Of a DNA stretch of 64,000 nt, positions 45,312 through 57,200 are shown one piece after another. Numbering within the stretch: position 1 is the stretch's first letter; each line of letters opens with the position of its first letter. Source of the DNA: Klebsormidium nitens (lineage: Eukaryota > Streptophyta > Klebsormidiophyceae > Klebsormidiales > Klebsormidiaceae); NCBI GenBank assembly GCA_000708835.1, contig DF237083.1, positions 62,001 through 126,000 on the forward strand, given 5' to 3'. The notes beneath the pieces were generated by a model. It was given only the letters and a program-made list of their open reading frames with translations. It did not search any database and was not told the origin of the DNA. Made by a program: the position numbers and the translations under genes.

Positions 45312-46461
45312 ACTAGCTGTCTTCAGCGTGCAAAAACGCTGACTTTGGTCCCAGGATCCGTTCTTCCACCAGCCCCAATCTCTTACACTTCCAACAATCA
45401 CTGAAAAGTTCTCCAACAATTACTGAAAGGCTGTCTTAAGAACCTGTCTTCAAAAGCTTTTTTCATCTGGTCGCGGACAAAGCAGCAGTGGTCAGCAGTG
45501 GCATCGAGCACCCCTGTTGCTCTGCAAGTTTAAGGAAGTTTAGAAGCGGCACAGAGTTCACAGAATCAACGATGGCCATTGCAATGAATCAGGACGCTTG
45601 AACGGGCTTTCATGAAATTCTTCACACAAGGGCCAGCTAATCTGATCAAGAGATCCCTTTTTGTGCCCAGTAGGCTTTTGAGGTGTGCTTGTACAGTTTT
45701 TGAAACAGTCCAGTTTGTTGGAAATGATTTGTAATGTCAGCCGTCTGATCAGAGCTGCAGTGAGTCTCTTTTCAATTCATCTTATGGACTTTCGGATGGA
45801 CTCCTGACACATTTCAAACACGTGGGTTTGATAGCCTCATTCGCAAAAGATTGTGGCCATCCAGTTGCCGCGGCTGAAAGGGACATAGGCTCTCAATGTG
45901 GTCAGCGGTTCATTTGAGCGTAGAGCATCGTTGTCAAGCTCCAATTGCATGCCCAGTTCATCTGATCACTCTTCACTTTGAGGGGCATTTGACTCGGCGA
46001 CCCAATGAGCGGGTTGCGGAGGGCTGAACAGGGGGCTTTGAAAGGGCTCTCGAAATGATGTTGCAACCACAAACAGGTTCCGCTTCTTTGACAAAACCAG
46101 CTTTTGCGCTCCTTACTCTCCTTCAGCGTTCTTCTTTTCTCTGCCGCTTTGCAGGAAGTTACAAACAGCCCCAGCATCTGCCAGACTGTGATGATCTGCT
46201 TTGCTCAGATACGGATCTTCGCTCTCCAATCTAGATTCAGCCGGAAAGCGTAGAGAAGAGAGCCCCTGCTTCTGGGACCCTTACCCAAGGATCTTGGGTC
46301 AAAAAGTTGAAAGTCGCTCTCACTGAGAAAGTCAACGAGACTCACGGGGAGATAACTAGTGAAGTAATGGAGGGGCGGTCAGAACACCCAGAAGGACCGC
46401 AAAAGGGGGTTGCTTTTGGGCTAGGGCACAGGACAGCGTTCCGCCATCTGGGCGGACGGAC
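45312..46461. other. Spacer upstream of copy 4
   Basis: No coding signature is seen. The 3' end presumably holds the decayed leader of copy 4, but I could not align it convincingly to the other leaders. Confidence 0.45.
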
Positions 46462-47577
46462 TGGGGTCGGAAAAGGAAGAGGGCCGGAGATATTGTCAGG
46501 CAGCAAAGCAAACAGGCCAAGGAGAATGGAGTGCGGGAGGCAGCGTGCGGGGGAAAAGCGGCGGAACGGCGGAATTCAAGTGGGCGGAGCCGCAGCAATA
46601 TTGGGGAAGAGCGTTCGTCGACCGAGCTGTGTGGCACCTCCAACTGGGGAATGGACGCAGAGAGGGGCAGCGCGGAGAGCGGAGAGGAAGCGGAAACGGA
46701 ACCGGCAGAGGAAGACCCGACATGGGGCGATCCGCTTTTGGGCGCGGCGGACGTAGAAGGGAGTGTGGCGTGGATTGAGAGCTGCTTGGAGAACGAAATT
46801 GGACGTTGACAAGCGGCAGAACTAGAGACGGCGGAAGCAAACACCCGGTCTGCGCGATTGGAGGTTGAGCTCTCACGAACGAGACGGCTGGTGAGAGAGA
46901 AAGATCAGGAGGCGGAAGCAGCGAACGGAAGAGCGGAAGAGGAGCGGAAGAGGGCTGGAGAAAAGGATATGAAGTTAGCAGAGGCAGATATGAGGGCCGC
47001 CGGGTCTGATAAGAGGGCGAAAGAGGCGGATAAGAGGGCGGATGAAGCGGATGAGAGAGCGAAAAGTCTGAGTGCATGAACGGAGCAGGCGCAGAAAACA
47101 GCAAGGAAAGCCATTGAGAGGGCGGAAGAAGCCCGTCAAAGAGCGGGAATCGCGGAAGCGGAAGCGAGGGAGGCGGAAAAAAGGGCGTGAGAAGAGAGTG
47201 CAACATCAGGAAGGGCCGGTGCAGAGGCCAAGGCCGCCAGTGCGCGAGCGGAAGAAGCCAACGCGCGTGCGGAGAAGGCAGACGCGCGCGCAGAAGATGC
47301 CAGCGCGCGGGCGGAAGCAGCCATCGCGAGAGCGGAAATTGCCAGCGCACGAGCGGAAGATGCACACGCGCGAGCGGAAGAGGCGATTGACAGAGCGAAG
47401 ACAGCGGATGCGCGAGCAGCCGACGCAGAACGCGCGTTCGCGGCGCAAGCGACCCGCATGAGGAGGGCAGACGAGCTCACACGAGAGCTGGCAGACATAG
47501 CCCGCTCGACAGTAAGCGCAGGGCAGCAGTTTCCCGTCTCCGAGCAAGCGACGCGGGAGCTGGGAGAGGGGTTGTAA
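46462..47577 (+). pseudogene. Coiled-coil family copy 4, three in-frame TGA codons
   Basis: Homology starts at TGGGGTCGGAAAAGGAAG, where the copy 2 start codon would be, but the ATG is gone. The signature survives as DPLLGAADVEGSVAWIESCL. One reading frame runs to TAA 47575-47577 and is broken only by TGA at 46807-46809, 47077-47079 and 47188-47190. The rest is typical Ala/Glu/Arg coiled coil (ARAEEANARAEKADARAED). It lacks both the QRNG tail and the zinc finger. No frameshift is apparent, so decay is by point mutation. Confidence 0.7.
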
Positions 47578-49030
47578 GAGAAAATGTGGGGAGAGGACGC
47601 TCTTCAGGAATAGGCGGGGAATCTTTAGAGGCGCGGCATCAAGATTCAATGCGACACGGGGAGGGAGCGAGTGGCGAGGTGAGACATGAGGGTTTGGAGG
47701 CCACAGAGAATCTGTGGGCAATTCTCTTCTTGCTCCAACTGAAATTGAACGACCATTTCAGAATCTTTTGGAGTTGGGATTGCACAAGTTTCCAGATGAT
47801 CGCTGTAGCAACACTACAAGTTCTGTGATCTTGAATTTCTGATCGGAGATGGGGGAAGCTAAAAGTTTTACTTGGGCGCCTTTCGAAGTGCCACGTGGGG
47901 CGACCCGGTACGGCCAGCTAGCCACCAGAATATCTTGCTGGCAAGCCTACGGATATCAGTGTTGCGCATTGGATGTGCAAGCTGGCCTTTTATCGAGCAA
48001 AACCCCCTCTTCTATCCTATGGTGGCATACTGCGGCGAGCCCTGGATAATTCTCGGTCAAGTGATTTGGGCCCTAGATTTCCGCCGCAATACCAGATTGC
48101 GTTTTATCCCTCCGATGCGAAGATTCACCTTTATTGAACCCCCGCTGTCTTGATTTTGTCTTAGTATCCTGAGAAGCTTACAAATGTCTCGACAAACTTT
48201 GTGTTCAGGAAAAGGAAAAGCATTCGGACAAGGAGAGCCGCGGAAAGGAAGACCTGCCCCTGCAGCGCGCGCATGACGTGAGTCACGCGCTGAATCGCTT
48301 CTACCAGACTTTTGAGCTCCGTTCTGATATCAATTGAACTGGGCGCTAGGATGAAAGCAGTCTGATGGGTTGGAAACGTAGGGTGGTGTTTGAGTTGAGC
48401 CCATAAGAGGATCAGTAGGGATCCCTTGCTGGAATTTCCGCTGCATCTATTCATCATGTGCACGAAACGCTCTCAAAGGAGACCAATTGTGCTGCTTACT
48501 AAAACATCCAAAAGAGTAAACTTTTGGAGTCAGAATTGCTTGCCACTTCTACTTGTTATCGAGCACCTTTGACCTTCCGGAAGCCTCCTTAAGTAGTCCA
48601 CGTCCCCATGTTTGCCTTGGACGAGGAGAAAAAGCTCTTTAGATTTGCTTGAACAGGGTGAGCGCAGCAAGGGGAGGCCTTCTGAGAACAAAGACAAAAA
48701 AGCAAAGAACGAGGGAAAGAAACTGGACACAGACTGGGAGAACTTCTGGAATAAGGGAAACAGTCGCTAGCCGCGACGAATTCACTGACTCTTTCGATGC
48801 CCAGTCCTCCTTATGTTCCCTACTACGGATTTCGAAAAGGATCGCAGTAATCAGTTAGAAGTATGATATTCTCTGAACGTGTGCATGATCCTCACTAAAC
48901 ATGTGCATACGCCGTCACCACGATAGCATAAGCCGGTTCCTCTAGAAGCTTTAGCCTCTTGCTTCTGTCTCCGTCACCATATGGTGACTTATGCATAAAA
49001 GATGGTGAATCTAAGGTCAAGTGTTGTCGA
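47578..49030. other. Spacer downstream of the coiled-coil array
   Basis: A minus frame at 48161-48463 has a hydrophobic stretch near its C-terminus, and a plus frame at about 47872-48153 looks mildly protein-like. Neither has a family signature or a supported start, so neither is called. Confidence 0.45.
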
Positions 49031-49342
49031 TCTCGTTGACCGGATCAGGTTAGGTACGCCACTCCACCTTCTCTTCGACCGAGCTGACTTACGGACGACG
49101 CTCAACCCTCTGTTGACTGATCAGGATTTGGGACGACGCTCGACCTTCTCGTTGAAGTACCGGATCAGAGTTTGGGACGACGCTCAACCCTCTCTTTGAC
49201 CGATCAGGGTTAGGTACGCCGCTCGGTTAGGTACGCCGCTCCATCCTCTCTTTGACCAATCAGGGTTAGGGACGACGCTCGACCCTCTCTTTGACCGGAT
49301 CACGGTTAGGTTCGACGATTGACCCTCTCTTTGAATCTGCAG
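49031..49342 (+). repeat. Minisatellite of about 40-bp units running into a splice acceptor
   Basis: About seven degenerate units share the pattern TTGACCGATCAGGGTTAGG, then a block like TACGCCGCTCGACCCTCTC. One unit has an internal partial duplication (GGTTAGGTACGCCGCTC twice). The last unit passes into CCCTCTCTTTGAATCTGCAG, which is the acceptor of the next exon, so every unit carries a pyrimidine tract like that of the functional site. Confidence 0.8.
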
Positions 49343-49588
49343 GAGAGGCAGCTCATCAAGACGACTTTTGAGGACCGCCACAAGACGTCGAAAGCGGCAC
49401 TGGTCAGGTGCCGGCGTCCTGGTCGTACAAAAAGAAGCAGTTCGCAATGCAAGGGGTGCAGATCAAATTTTTGTAAAGGCTCGACGTGCTTCGCCGCGGT
49501 GCATGATCGGCTGTATGTGGACTTCGTCAAAAGGCAGGAAAGGGAGTCTCGGGAACGGTTCAAAGGAATCGAGGAAGAAGAGAAGTAG
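49343..49588 (+). CDS. Terminal exon with a Cys-rich, transposase-like C-terminus
   Basis: The frame is open from the acceptor at 49341-49342 to TAG 49586-49588 (81 residues). It starts ERQLIKTTFEDRHKTSKAAL and has the pattern C-x2-C-x4-C-x4-C-F-x3-H (CKGC, CKGSTCFAAVH). It ends in a charged helix. That Cys/His spacing resembles the zinc-ribbon tail of piggyBac-type (DDE_Tnp_1_7) transposases, so a transposase-derived gene is a candidate. Upstream exons carrying a DDE core were not found, which leaves the identity weak. Confidence 0.35.
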   Translation, partial: ERQLIKTTFEDRHKTSKAALVRCRRPGRTKRSSSQCKGCRSNFCKGSTCFAAVHDRLYVDFVKRQERESRERFKGIEEEEK

Positions 49589-50864
49589 CAGTGAGCATCA
49601 ATGGGTAAGATGTTTGAGTCGGGGCCGGCTGAGCACAAAGCTTGCTCGAATTTTGACTCAGAGAGATGTAGGCTGCCGAGACGGTCATAAAACGAAGGAA
49701 TCCACTATGCAACGTCACAGCATTCCCCAAACAACAGCGACTCAGATCTGTTACTGCTGATTCATACATCTTTTTGCTTCTTACCTGTAGAAAAGATATG
49801 CTCGTTTACAGAAGCTCGAAATCATTAGTCTAGCTTGTACGAGCGATCAAACTGTTTCTTTCTTTCAGAAGGCACCAGAGAATTAGAAAAAGCAGAAGAA
49901 TTCCAACAGCGTCCAGAAGGTCCTTGATTTCATGATTTTTAACCACACATATGCGATTGTTGATACTGAGTCTTTGGTGCCTTGCCACACGATCTTGCAG
50001 GCCATGCACGGGATGAGATGGTTTCTTCGTGAATGCCGGACATCTCCCACCTGATTAAGTCATTTTCGCCGCCTGCTGCATCGTTAGTAATATACTGCAA
50101 GAATGATGTGGCCGTCTGACAATATCCGCACGGCTTCAAAAACCTAAACACTTTTGCTCGAGAATTTAAAATGGTGGCCGGGTACACCATGATGTACCTG
50201 CGGACTTGCAGCTCTTGGCCACGCTTTATTGCGCGTGAGACTACAGTGGTATAAGGTAAAGATAGTGTGACGTTGCGTGTAAGAACCTGTAGAATTCAAC
50301 GGCAGACAACCTCAGATCCTCTGTGCCTTTAATTGTATGGTTTTGGATGCTCTTTGTGCCTCCGCCTGATCTTCGCGATCGTGATCAAAGGTTGCACACA
50401 CATGTAGATGGAAAGGCGGGGTCAACCTCTGGGAACGCGTACGCTTTAGGACAATCAACATGATCTAATTGGTGCTTGTTAGATATATATGTCAGCACCA
50501 TGAATCAATAAATCCTGTTCTACGTACACATGCATTTGTTGCAAAGCTGTTACATATATATATACATCAGCATTGCAATGCAACGGCGCTGCTTCTGGAA
50601 GATCTGAAACAAGTTACTTGGCGGGAAAGTATACAAGCCCAATTATGATATCCAGCGGAGACGTCCTGCCCAGATACATGTTCTTCTTAATTACCTACTT
50701 TCTCTTTTCTGGACAACTGACGGCTCAGATCGAGTATGGTGGCTAATGTCAGGGTCATTGAACACGACATCTTATTTTTCTGTCTGGCCTTTGCCCGCTT
50801 GTTGTCCCAGCACTAGCCTAAAAACTTGATACGAAGCAACGTCGCAAGTGGCCCTATAGTTGGC
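49589..50864. other. Intergenic, no supported gene
   Basis: AT-rich spacer with short (AT)n runs at about 50484-50490 and 50553-50562. No coding or RNA signal is recognised. Confidence 0.5.
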
Positions 50865-52074
50865 TTACAACATTTCGGTGTCGCCACCCGCCTCACCAAC
50901 TGGGCCCTTCTTATCCAGACTGTTAACCTCGATTTCGAACTGCTCCCACTCCCCCGCCAGTGCCTGGTTCGCAAGGACTACCTTCTCACAAAACCCTTTT
51001 GGCAAGATCAAACCCACATATTTGCCGTGGTAGGTCCTCAGGGCATACCTTTCATCAAAGATGTGTTCCAGGGTAAACATTTCCCACTCCCTCAAGAAGT
51101 TCTTGGTCGTCAGGTGTTTTGATGATTTCGGGTCAGGATCTGGAGCGCCAAGGTATCTGCCATGCGCCGTCCTGAACGACACAAGACCGTTTCTCAGGTG
51201 CAAAAGAGTGAATTGCTCCCACTCCTTTGCCTCCTTGTGGTGTTTCACATCGCCATCGGGACTGGAGCTTAGATACCGGTGATGCGCGACGCTCTTGATG
51301 CAAACGGGAAGGCCTTGTACCTTGGTAGTGTCAGCTGCAGGAACAAGAGGTGGATTTTCAAACGTGAGTCCAAGAGTTCATTGCGCCTTATCGATCGATT
51401 CAACGGGGAGAGGATCAATGGCCTAAGGGCGACGAAAGATAAGAGGCAATGTAGATCTACTTTCAGGATTTCCAATGTGCGATGCGACGCTACATCTTGT
51501 CAGGCCAGGCAAGAACATTTCAATGTAATGAGCATGAATTGCCATTATGATCAATAATAATACAAGAAGATGAGGAGTGTGAACGTTTGGTAATGAGGAA
51601 CAGCATAAAGGACGAGCTCTAAGGATCTCTGAATGTTCTCACCCAAACTACGTACTGGGATGGACCATACGTCATATGAAGATCCAAACGTCAAATCAAA
51701 AAGCAGCTTACAGGAATCAAGAGACAGAGCCTACCAAGGCTCTTTCGACTATGTTTACCAAGTGCTGTCTCTCTTCCTTTCTTCGCCAAGTATCACATAA
51801 TCTCCAATCTCGATTCACAGGGAAACAGGTCATAATAACGCGAATGATAAGAGATGCGAAAGCTTGTTTTAGATTCGGTCTCAGATGATGAGTCTCCGAG
51901 AGGGGGAAATAAAGAGCAGAGGCCAGGACGGGGATAGCAATATTACTTACTTCGCCACCCTCTGCCAAAGTCCGGAATCGTGACCACCTCATCGCGAACG
52001 AGTTGACGGCCCTTTTCGAGAATAGCCGCGACGACAGACCCCTGATCAGGAGATGCAGCACCCCCCATGAACAT
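50865..52074 (-). CDS. Fascin-like beta-trefoil (actin-crosslinking fold) protein
   Basis: Two exons, 52074-51951 and 51334-50865, join through a GTAAGT donor and CTGCAG acceptor with matching phase (197 aa). The second exon contains repeated trefoil units. One has CIKSVAHHRYLSSSPDG then WEQFTLLHLRNG. A second has VSFRTAHGRYLGAPD then WEMFTLEHI. A third has YALRTYHGKYVGL then EWEQFEIEV. The pattern (hydrophobic, RTxHGxYLG, WExFxL) is that of fascin domains. Members bind actin or carbohydrate in the cytosol; which applies here is unknown. The start is uncertain: the ATG at 52074 was chosen because sequence upstream looks non-coding, but the frame stays open to an ATG at 52272. Confidence 0.7.
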
Positions 52075-52866
52075 CCTCAGGGATATCTCTCCTGCTCTTT
52101 TTAGGATGTCTCCTTGAAGGCAGAAGCGACAAACCTTCTTCAAAGCGCCGCGGTTCAGCTTTCTTTTGTTCAAGCGGATGCAATCCCAGAAGTTTGCAAA
52201 GAAGTGAGAGGATCGAGCACAGAAGAAGAAATCAAAGAATGAAGGACGACCAGACCCGAATGTGAGATGCATCTCAGAAGGCCAGAAAGGCGAGCCCCCG
52301 AATGGTCTTGTCAAAGAAAATATGGCCACACTCACATGTAGCTCCAGCGAAAGATTCGAGCGAATGGTCACGTCTAGAAAGGCTCCGCTTAGAAACGACT
52401 GTAATTGAATGGTTCGGAGGGAAGCGCTGACGCACCAGAACCTAGGCGCCGCGTATAAAGTCAGCAGAAAAGCCGCTACCGTTACTTTCTACTCTTGGTC
52501 GAGCATCGAACCCGCAATTCCCGCAATGATTCCTGAATGTTCTGCTTTCTCCGTCACCATACACGCGGGAGCTAGTAGAATCTGGCGCCGGACCGCCTTA
52601 CATTAGCCGCAGCGTTTTGTTCGAGCTGATGGTGGTTTGTCGCAACAGGGTTCACTTTGTTACGTTTTGAAAAAGGTTTGACAGAGAACAATCGTTCTTG
52701 CGTTCTTGAAGCCAGTTTGCACTTGAAGAGTGACGTTGCCGTGTCGTCAATCAGGCACCAAGACTTCTGGAGCATCGTGTGGAAGTCGTCGAGAATCGAA
52801 GGCCGGATTCGAATAGGATACACTTCATTCAACGCCTTACTTGCACTTGGCAATCCACCAATTTAG
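52075..52866. other. Spacer between the fascin-like gene and the alpha-kinase fragment
   Basis: Overlapping short frames on both strands (about 52572-52866) have no signature. I looked here for the missing N-terminal part of the alpha-kinase and did not find it. Confidence 0.4.
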
Positions 52867-53091
52867 CTGCTCATGGTCGTCGACCTCCAGGGCGTCCGCT
52901 CATCCGACGGCCTGGATGACCGGCACGGATCCGGTCCGCTTCAGCACGTGAAGGGCATTGAGCTCTTCTTCCGGTCGCACAAGTGCAACCGGGTGTGTCA
53001 GGCGTTGGGTTTGCCCCCTCATCCGGGGGCCGCGAGAACAGACTCGGGAACAGCCCTAGTGCCCCGTGATAGTTTACTTTCTCGGCGCTGA
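52867..53091 (+). pseudogene. Alpha-kinase (MHCK/EEF2K-type) C-terminal fragment
   Basis: After a possible acceptor (ATTTAG at 52861-52866) the frame reads LLMVVDLQGV and later GIELFFRSHKCNRVCQALGL. These match the alpha-kinase C-lobe: the VDLQGV strand and the zinc-binding HxCNxxCxxL end. The segment that normally holds TDPxIH is altered (RSSDGLDDRHGSG). No N-lobe or ATP-binding exon was found within 450 bp upstream. A stop follows at 53089-53091. It is most likely a relic of a duplicated kinase gene. It could instead be the last exon of a gene whose other exons I failed to see. Confidence 0.55.
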
Positions 53092-54204
53092 GATAGTTCT
53101 AGCAAGACCGAAGCAGTTTTCCGCTTGTGTATGAAAAGCGGGATCGGACGAGATTTGCTAAAGGATTCGTTTGGCTCCGTAAGAGCATGGATCAGAACAT
53201 GGCCTGTGAGGGGGGCGGGTGGTGCTTTAGAAAAGTACTGCTAACACAATACGAGGTAGAAAAGAATCAGAGGAACTCATAAGTTATACCAGAGAGCCTG
53301 GTGTAGGGTTGAAAAAGTGAAGGTACATTTTGATTGCAGCAGTGTCAGGACACATCCGTTAGCAATTTTGATCATGCATTCCGTTGCTCAGCGGCCATAT
53401 GCATCTGGCTTATTTTTATCAGATTCGATCCGAATCCAGTCCGAGCGCGGTCGGTCCAGAATAATCACGAAGCTTCCCCGCTGTATTGCTCGCTAAAAAG
53501 CATTCAAATCTGCAAAGAATCACTTATGAAATTGACTTGATTGATGTCATTTCACAGATAATTAACTCCCGCGAAAAGCCAACTCTATGTGTGGATCCGA
53601 CCGGGTCGGACTCACGTCCGACGTCTTCGCAAAAAGTGCACCATGATAACAGCTTTAAGTATTTGTTAAATGATGCAGATCGAGAACGCGTCGGTCCACG
53701 TACGGCCGCCCCAACGTCATATCAAGAACCGCGATCTGGCAATTACTGGGTCCACCAGAAGCATATGCATGTCGTGGGCCGGTACGTAAGCTTTGGCGCG
53801 CACGCATGTTTCTGTTATACATGGCTAAACGGCGGCGACGACATACATGCCAGGCATGGCATTTTCAGAAGGTCACCGCGTCAATACGATCGTGGTGCGC
53901 AGCTGCACACATGCATGCATGCATTGAATTCATGGCATAACTAACTGCATTTAGCAGATGTGTACGCACGATCATGCGCTTCCACGCATGTCTGACTTCA
54001 ATCGACAATGTGAGAGTGTACTAATGAATGAGAATCAAAAAAACTCTGTAAAGCTTCCGTCTTCAAAATCTTGTGTCGGATGAGGACCTCGACACAGACT
54101 TGGGATCATCGAGCATTTTCAAAACTGCAAGCGCACTCGTCGCGACTTCACTCAAGCACTTTGACAAGGGCAGCGGCCGACTAGACAAAAGACTGCTTCC
54201 TTGT
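53092..54204. other. Intergenic, nothing supported
   Basis: Spacer with a short (GCAT)n run near 53913-53921. No coding signature is seen. Confidence 0.5.
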
Positions 54205-57200
54205 CTACCACCGGTTGTCTGGCGGCTTCACTTTGTAGATCCTCACAATCCAGTTCGAGCTGGTGAAGGCCTCCTCTATATACTCCAGATCGAAGTGCTT
54301 GTTTCCAATCTCGTACCCTCGGGCTCGATCGTACCTGGCGCGAAGAATCGTCAGGATGACGTCAGCCCTCGCCACATAAGTTGACAAAAAGGAGGATAGA
54401 AAAAGAGAGCACCACTGAGAGGGCGCCACTGAGACAACAATCGCTGTAAACAATCTCGCAGACTGGAGAGTGTTGGAAAGACAAAGATCTGCGCAAACGC
54501 CTGGTACAGGAGGATAACACAAGCGAGGAACAGTCCGCTCAAGATGTTAGCACACAGGAGGTCCTGATGCTTCACATCGAACCGCGAAAGGGCACCTAGC
54601 CAGACGTGAACATCTTCCGCCCCAGTACAAAAGCGAAGCACATATTGTGGTTAGTGGCAGCATGTAAAATGACATAACGAACAACTTGTCTGCTTCGCGA
54701 CCGAGGTGGGTATCTAGCTGACTCCAAAACACCAGCTGTCATGATGACCACGGTTTTGCGGCCAGCCGCCAGGCAAAGGCAGACGGCTGGGAAGTGTTCG
54801 CTACTACACCTCATAGCAATTGGTATTCGCGTGGGGAAGGCATGACCTGCTTTTCTTCCTCTGACCAGAAATCTTGATTGGGACAGAGGAGAGTGAAAAC
54901 AAAGTGGAAGAGCGCTTAGCCAACAAGCCCTAAAACCCTAAAAATGGCCTACCCGGCTGGTCGATTGTACTCCGTTTGCAGCTCGCCAAAGCGGTAGTAA
55001 CACATCTTGTACCTGCGTAAACATAACGCGCGTAAGTGAAAGGACTGACCTCTTTGCTGACATGTTCTCACGAGCCTCCATGCTGACGCCACAAAAAGGA
55101 AGGACTTTCACAGCAGGAACGGGAGCACACTGTCAAGGTGTTTTTGGAACTTGACAGGCCGTGCGAAATGCAAGGAAGGCCTGTTGACCGAGACACGCGA
55201 CGGACGGATTACACTTCATCACCGCGGCAACCATTGTCAAAAAGTTGGCAGCTTTGGCAGGAGCTATAAGGACGTAACGGATCACTTCTAGAATTTCGAC
55301 GGCCCGAATGCTCGGATAGTCTCCATACATGTCAGTCAGTGGGCGGATAGGCTGGAGAGAAGCTTCGCAGGCTTTCAACAGTCTGTCGCGGCAGAAATTT
55401 GTAAACCCAAACGTACAGATTTAACCCGGCCGTGATGCCCTTCGTTCTCCGTTGGGGGCGCATCCGTACTTTCGATCACGACAAAATTTTGAAAAAGCAA
55501 TGCCGCAATGGCGTTTCGACAACGCTCGCCGAGGGCAGCAAGCGCCACAGTACATGCCAAACAAGCAACAACTAGTAGCGGCAGAAACGTACGGTCGGAT
55601 CCTTACATGAGGCTGTCGAGCATCTTGGGCGCTGCCCCCTGTCCCACCGTATACTCCCCCCCCTCCGTCAGGTAATCGCTCTCCTGAATCACCGGGTAAA
55701 CGCCCCCCCCGATTCGAACCATCCACAAAAACTTGTTGATGTCATCGCTCGAGTAACCCGTGATCCCCCCGAAAACCACCAGAACGTAGTCCACGTCGAG
55801 TGACGTCATGATCTCGTAAGCGTCCGCTTCGGAGCTCGCCATCGCGCGCCCGACGGTGGCGATGTGGGTGTTGTTCCACGTGTTGTTGTCGACGATGACC
55901 GTACGGTTGGCCATCGCGGTTATCTGGTAACCGTAGTCCCACCAGCTCATGACCTGCGGGTTGAGAAGCGGGTTAGCAAGTATAGTAGAGGTCGCGTCAG
56001 CAAGACCCGATTCCACGTTATGGGCAATGATGCAGTTTCTTCGGGGTAAGAAAGAACCTTGAAAGCGTGAAGCTTCCCGAGAGGGACACCCGCTGCTCAA
56101 TCCGTCCGTTGTCAAAGGCATTAACGCACTGCTTGGACATCGAAAAGCAGTGCCCCTTACAAGGCACCGCGGACAAACAGCACCCCAGCTCCTCATAAAA
56201 CCACATAACAGAAGCAGATGCCCTCGATCACATGCGCACTCCATCGTCAGAGAGGACAGCAGATGAACGTGGTCAACAATCCACAATTTCCAGTAGAAAG
56301 CATGGAAAACGTGATCGCCCCTCTGCCATGATTTACTACGAAACCACAAAACTACGAAACCACTACGAAGACGACACGCTGCGACCAGCTGAAGCGACTG
56401 CTGTCGAGCAAACCATTTTGAGCAGAGCAACACGTGCCACTCCGCCCACCTTGGTTCCACGTGGCGTGTTGTAGTGCAGCCACGAGTAGGCTTCCCGAAA
56501 GTCGTCGAACATGATGCGTTGGCCGGAGGCGCCCCGTGCGGCCAACACGATGGAGGGGGAGCTGTACGCCTCGCTCGTGACCCATATGCTATGGGACGCG
56601 AACGCGATGAGGAAGTATCCGATGGCGGCGAGCGAAGCGGTGGCGATCAGGTTCTGGGACGGCAGGCCCTTTGCTTCCGCCTGGATGCGGAGAGAACTAG
56701 GATGAGAAAGGTTTTCGGAGGATTTTATAGAAGATGCAAGGCGTTCTTAGAAGACAACTCGAAAGTGCAAGTTTGGAAGCTGGCAATACGAGGAAGACTC
56801 GGCGTCTGGGCAGTCCGTTTGGAAGGACACTTTTGCGAACCTCGCGTGTCGACAAGTGAAGAATGTGATTTATTTGTTGTGAATGGCCGAAAGACTCGGC
56901 TGCGTCTTGACAAAAACGAAGTCCCCCGTTCCTTCGATCCAGAGGCGGAGCGATCTTTGCGGACGGGTTTCGAATATAAGGTTGTTCCCCGTACACTCGT
57001 TACTCGTTCCCACTTTGAAGAGCACACTCCTACGGCAAACCATTCCCCTCCTTTCTATGATTCGCAGCCGCCTTTCTTTTCTACCGGCGTCTCTACACGC
57101 GAAAGCACCCCTTCTGGAACCAATACAAAAACCACAAATCCAGAGGTCAAGATTGCAGAAAAGACGTCAATGCTTCCAGCCTCACCTTGGCAGACGCCTT

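Noticed and set aside
54351-54641. Hydrophobic minus frame between STT3 exons 7 and 8
   Set aside because: It lies inside an intron whose flanking exons join in phase with the conserved STT3 C-terminus.
55603-56460. 285-codon minus frame spanning STT3 exon 6 and its upstream intron
   Set aside because: Only 55607-55953 matches STT3; the upstream part is intron that happens to be open. Splice sites define the exon.
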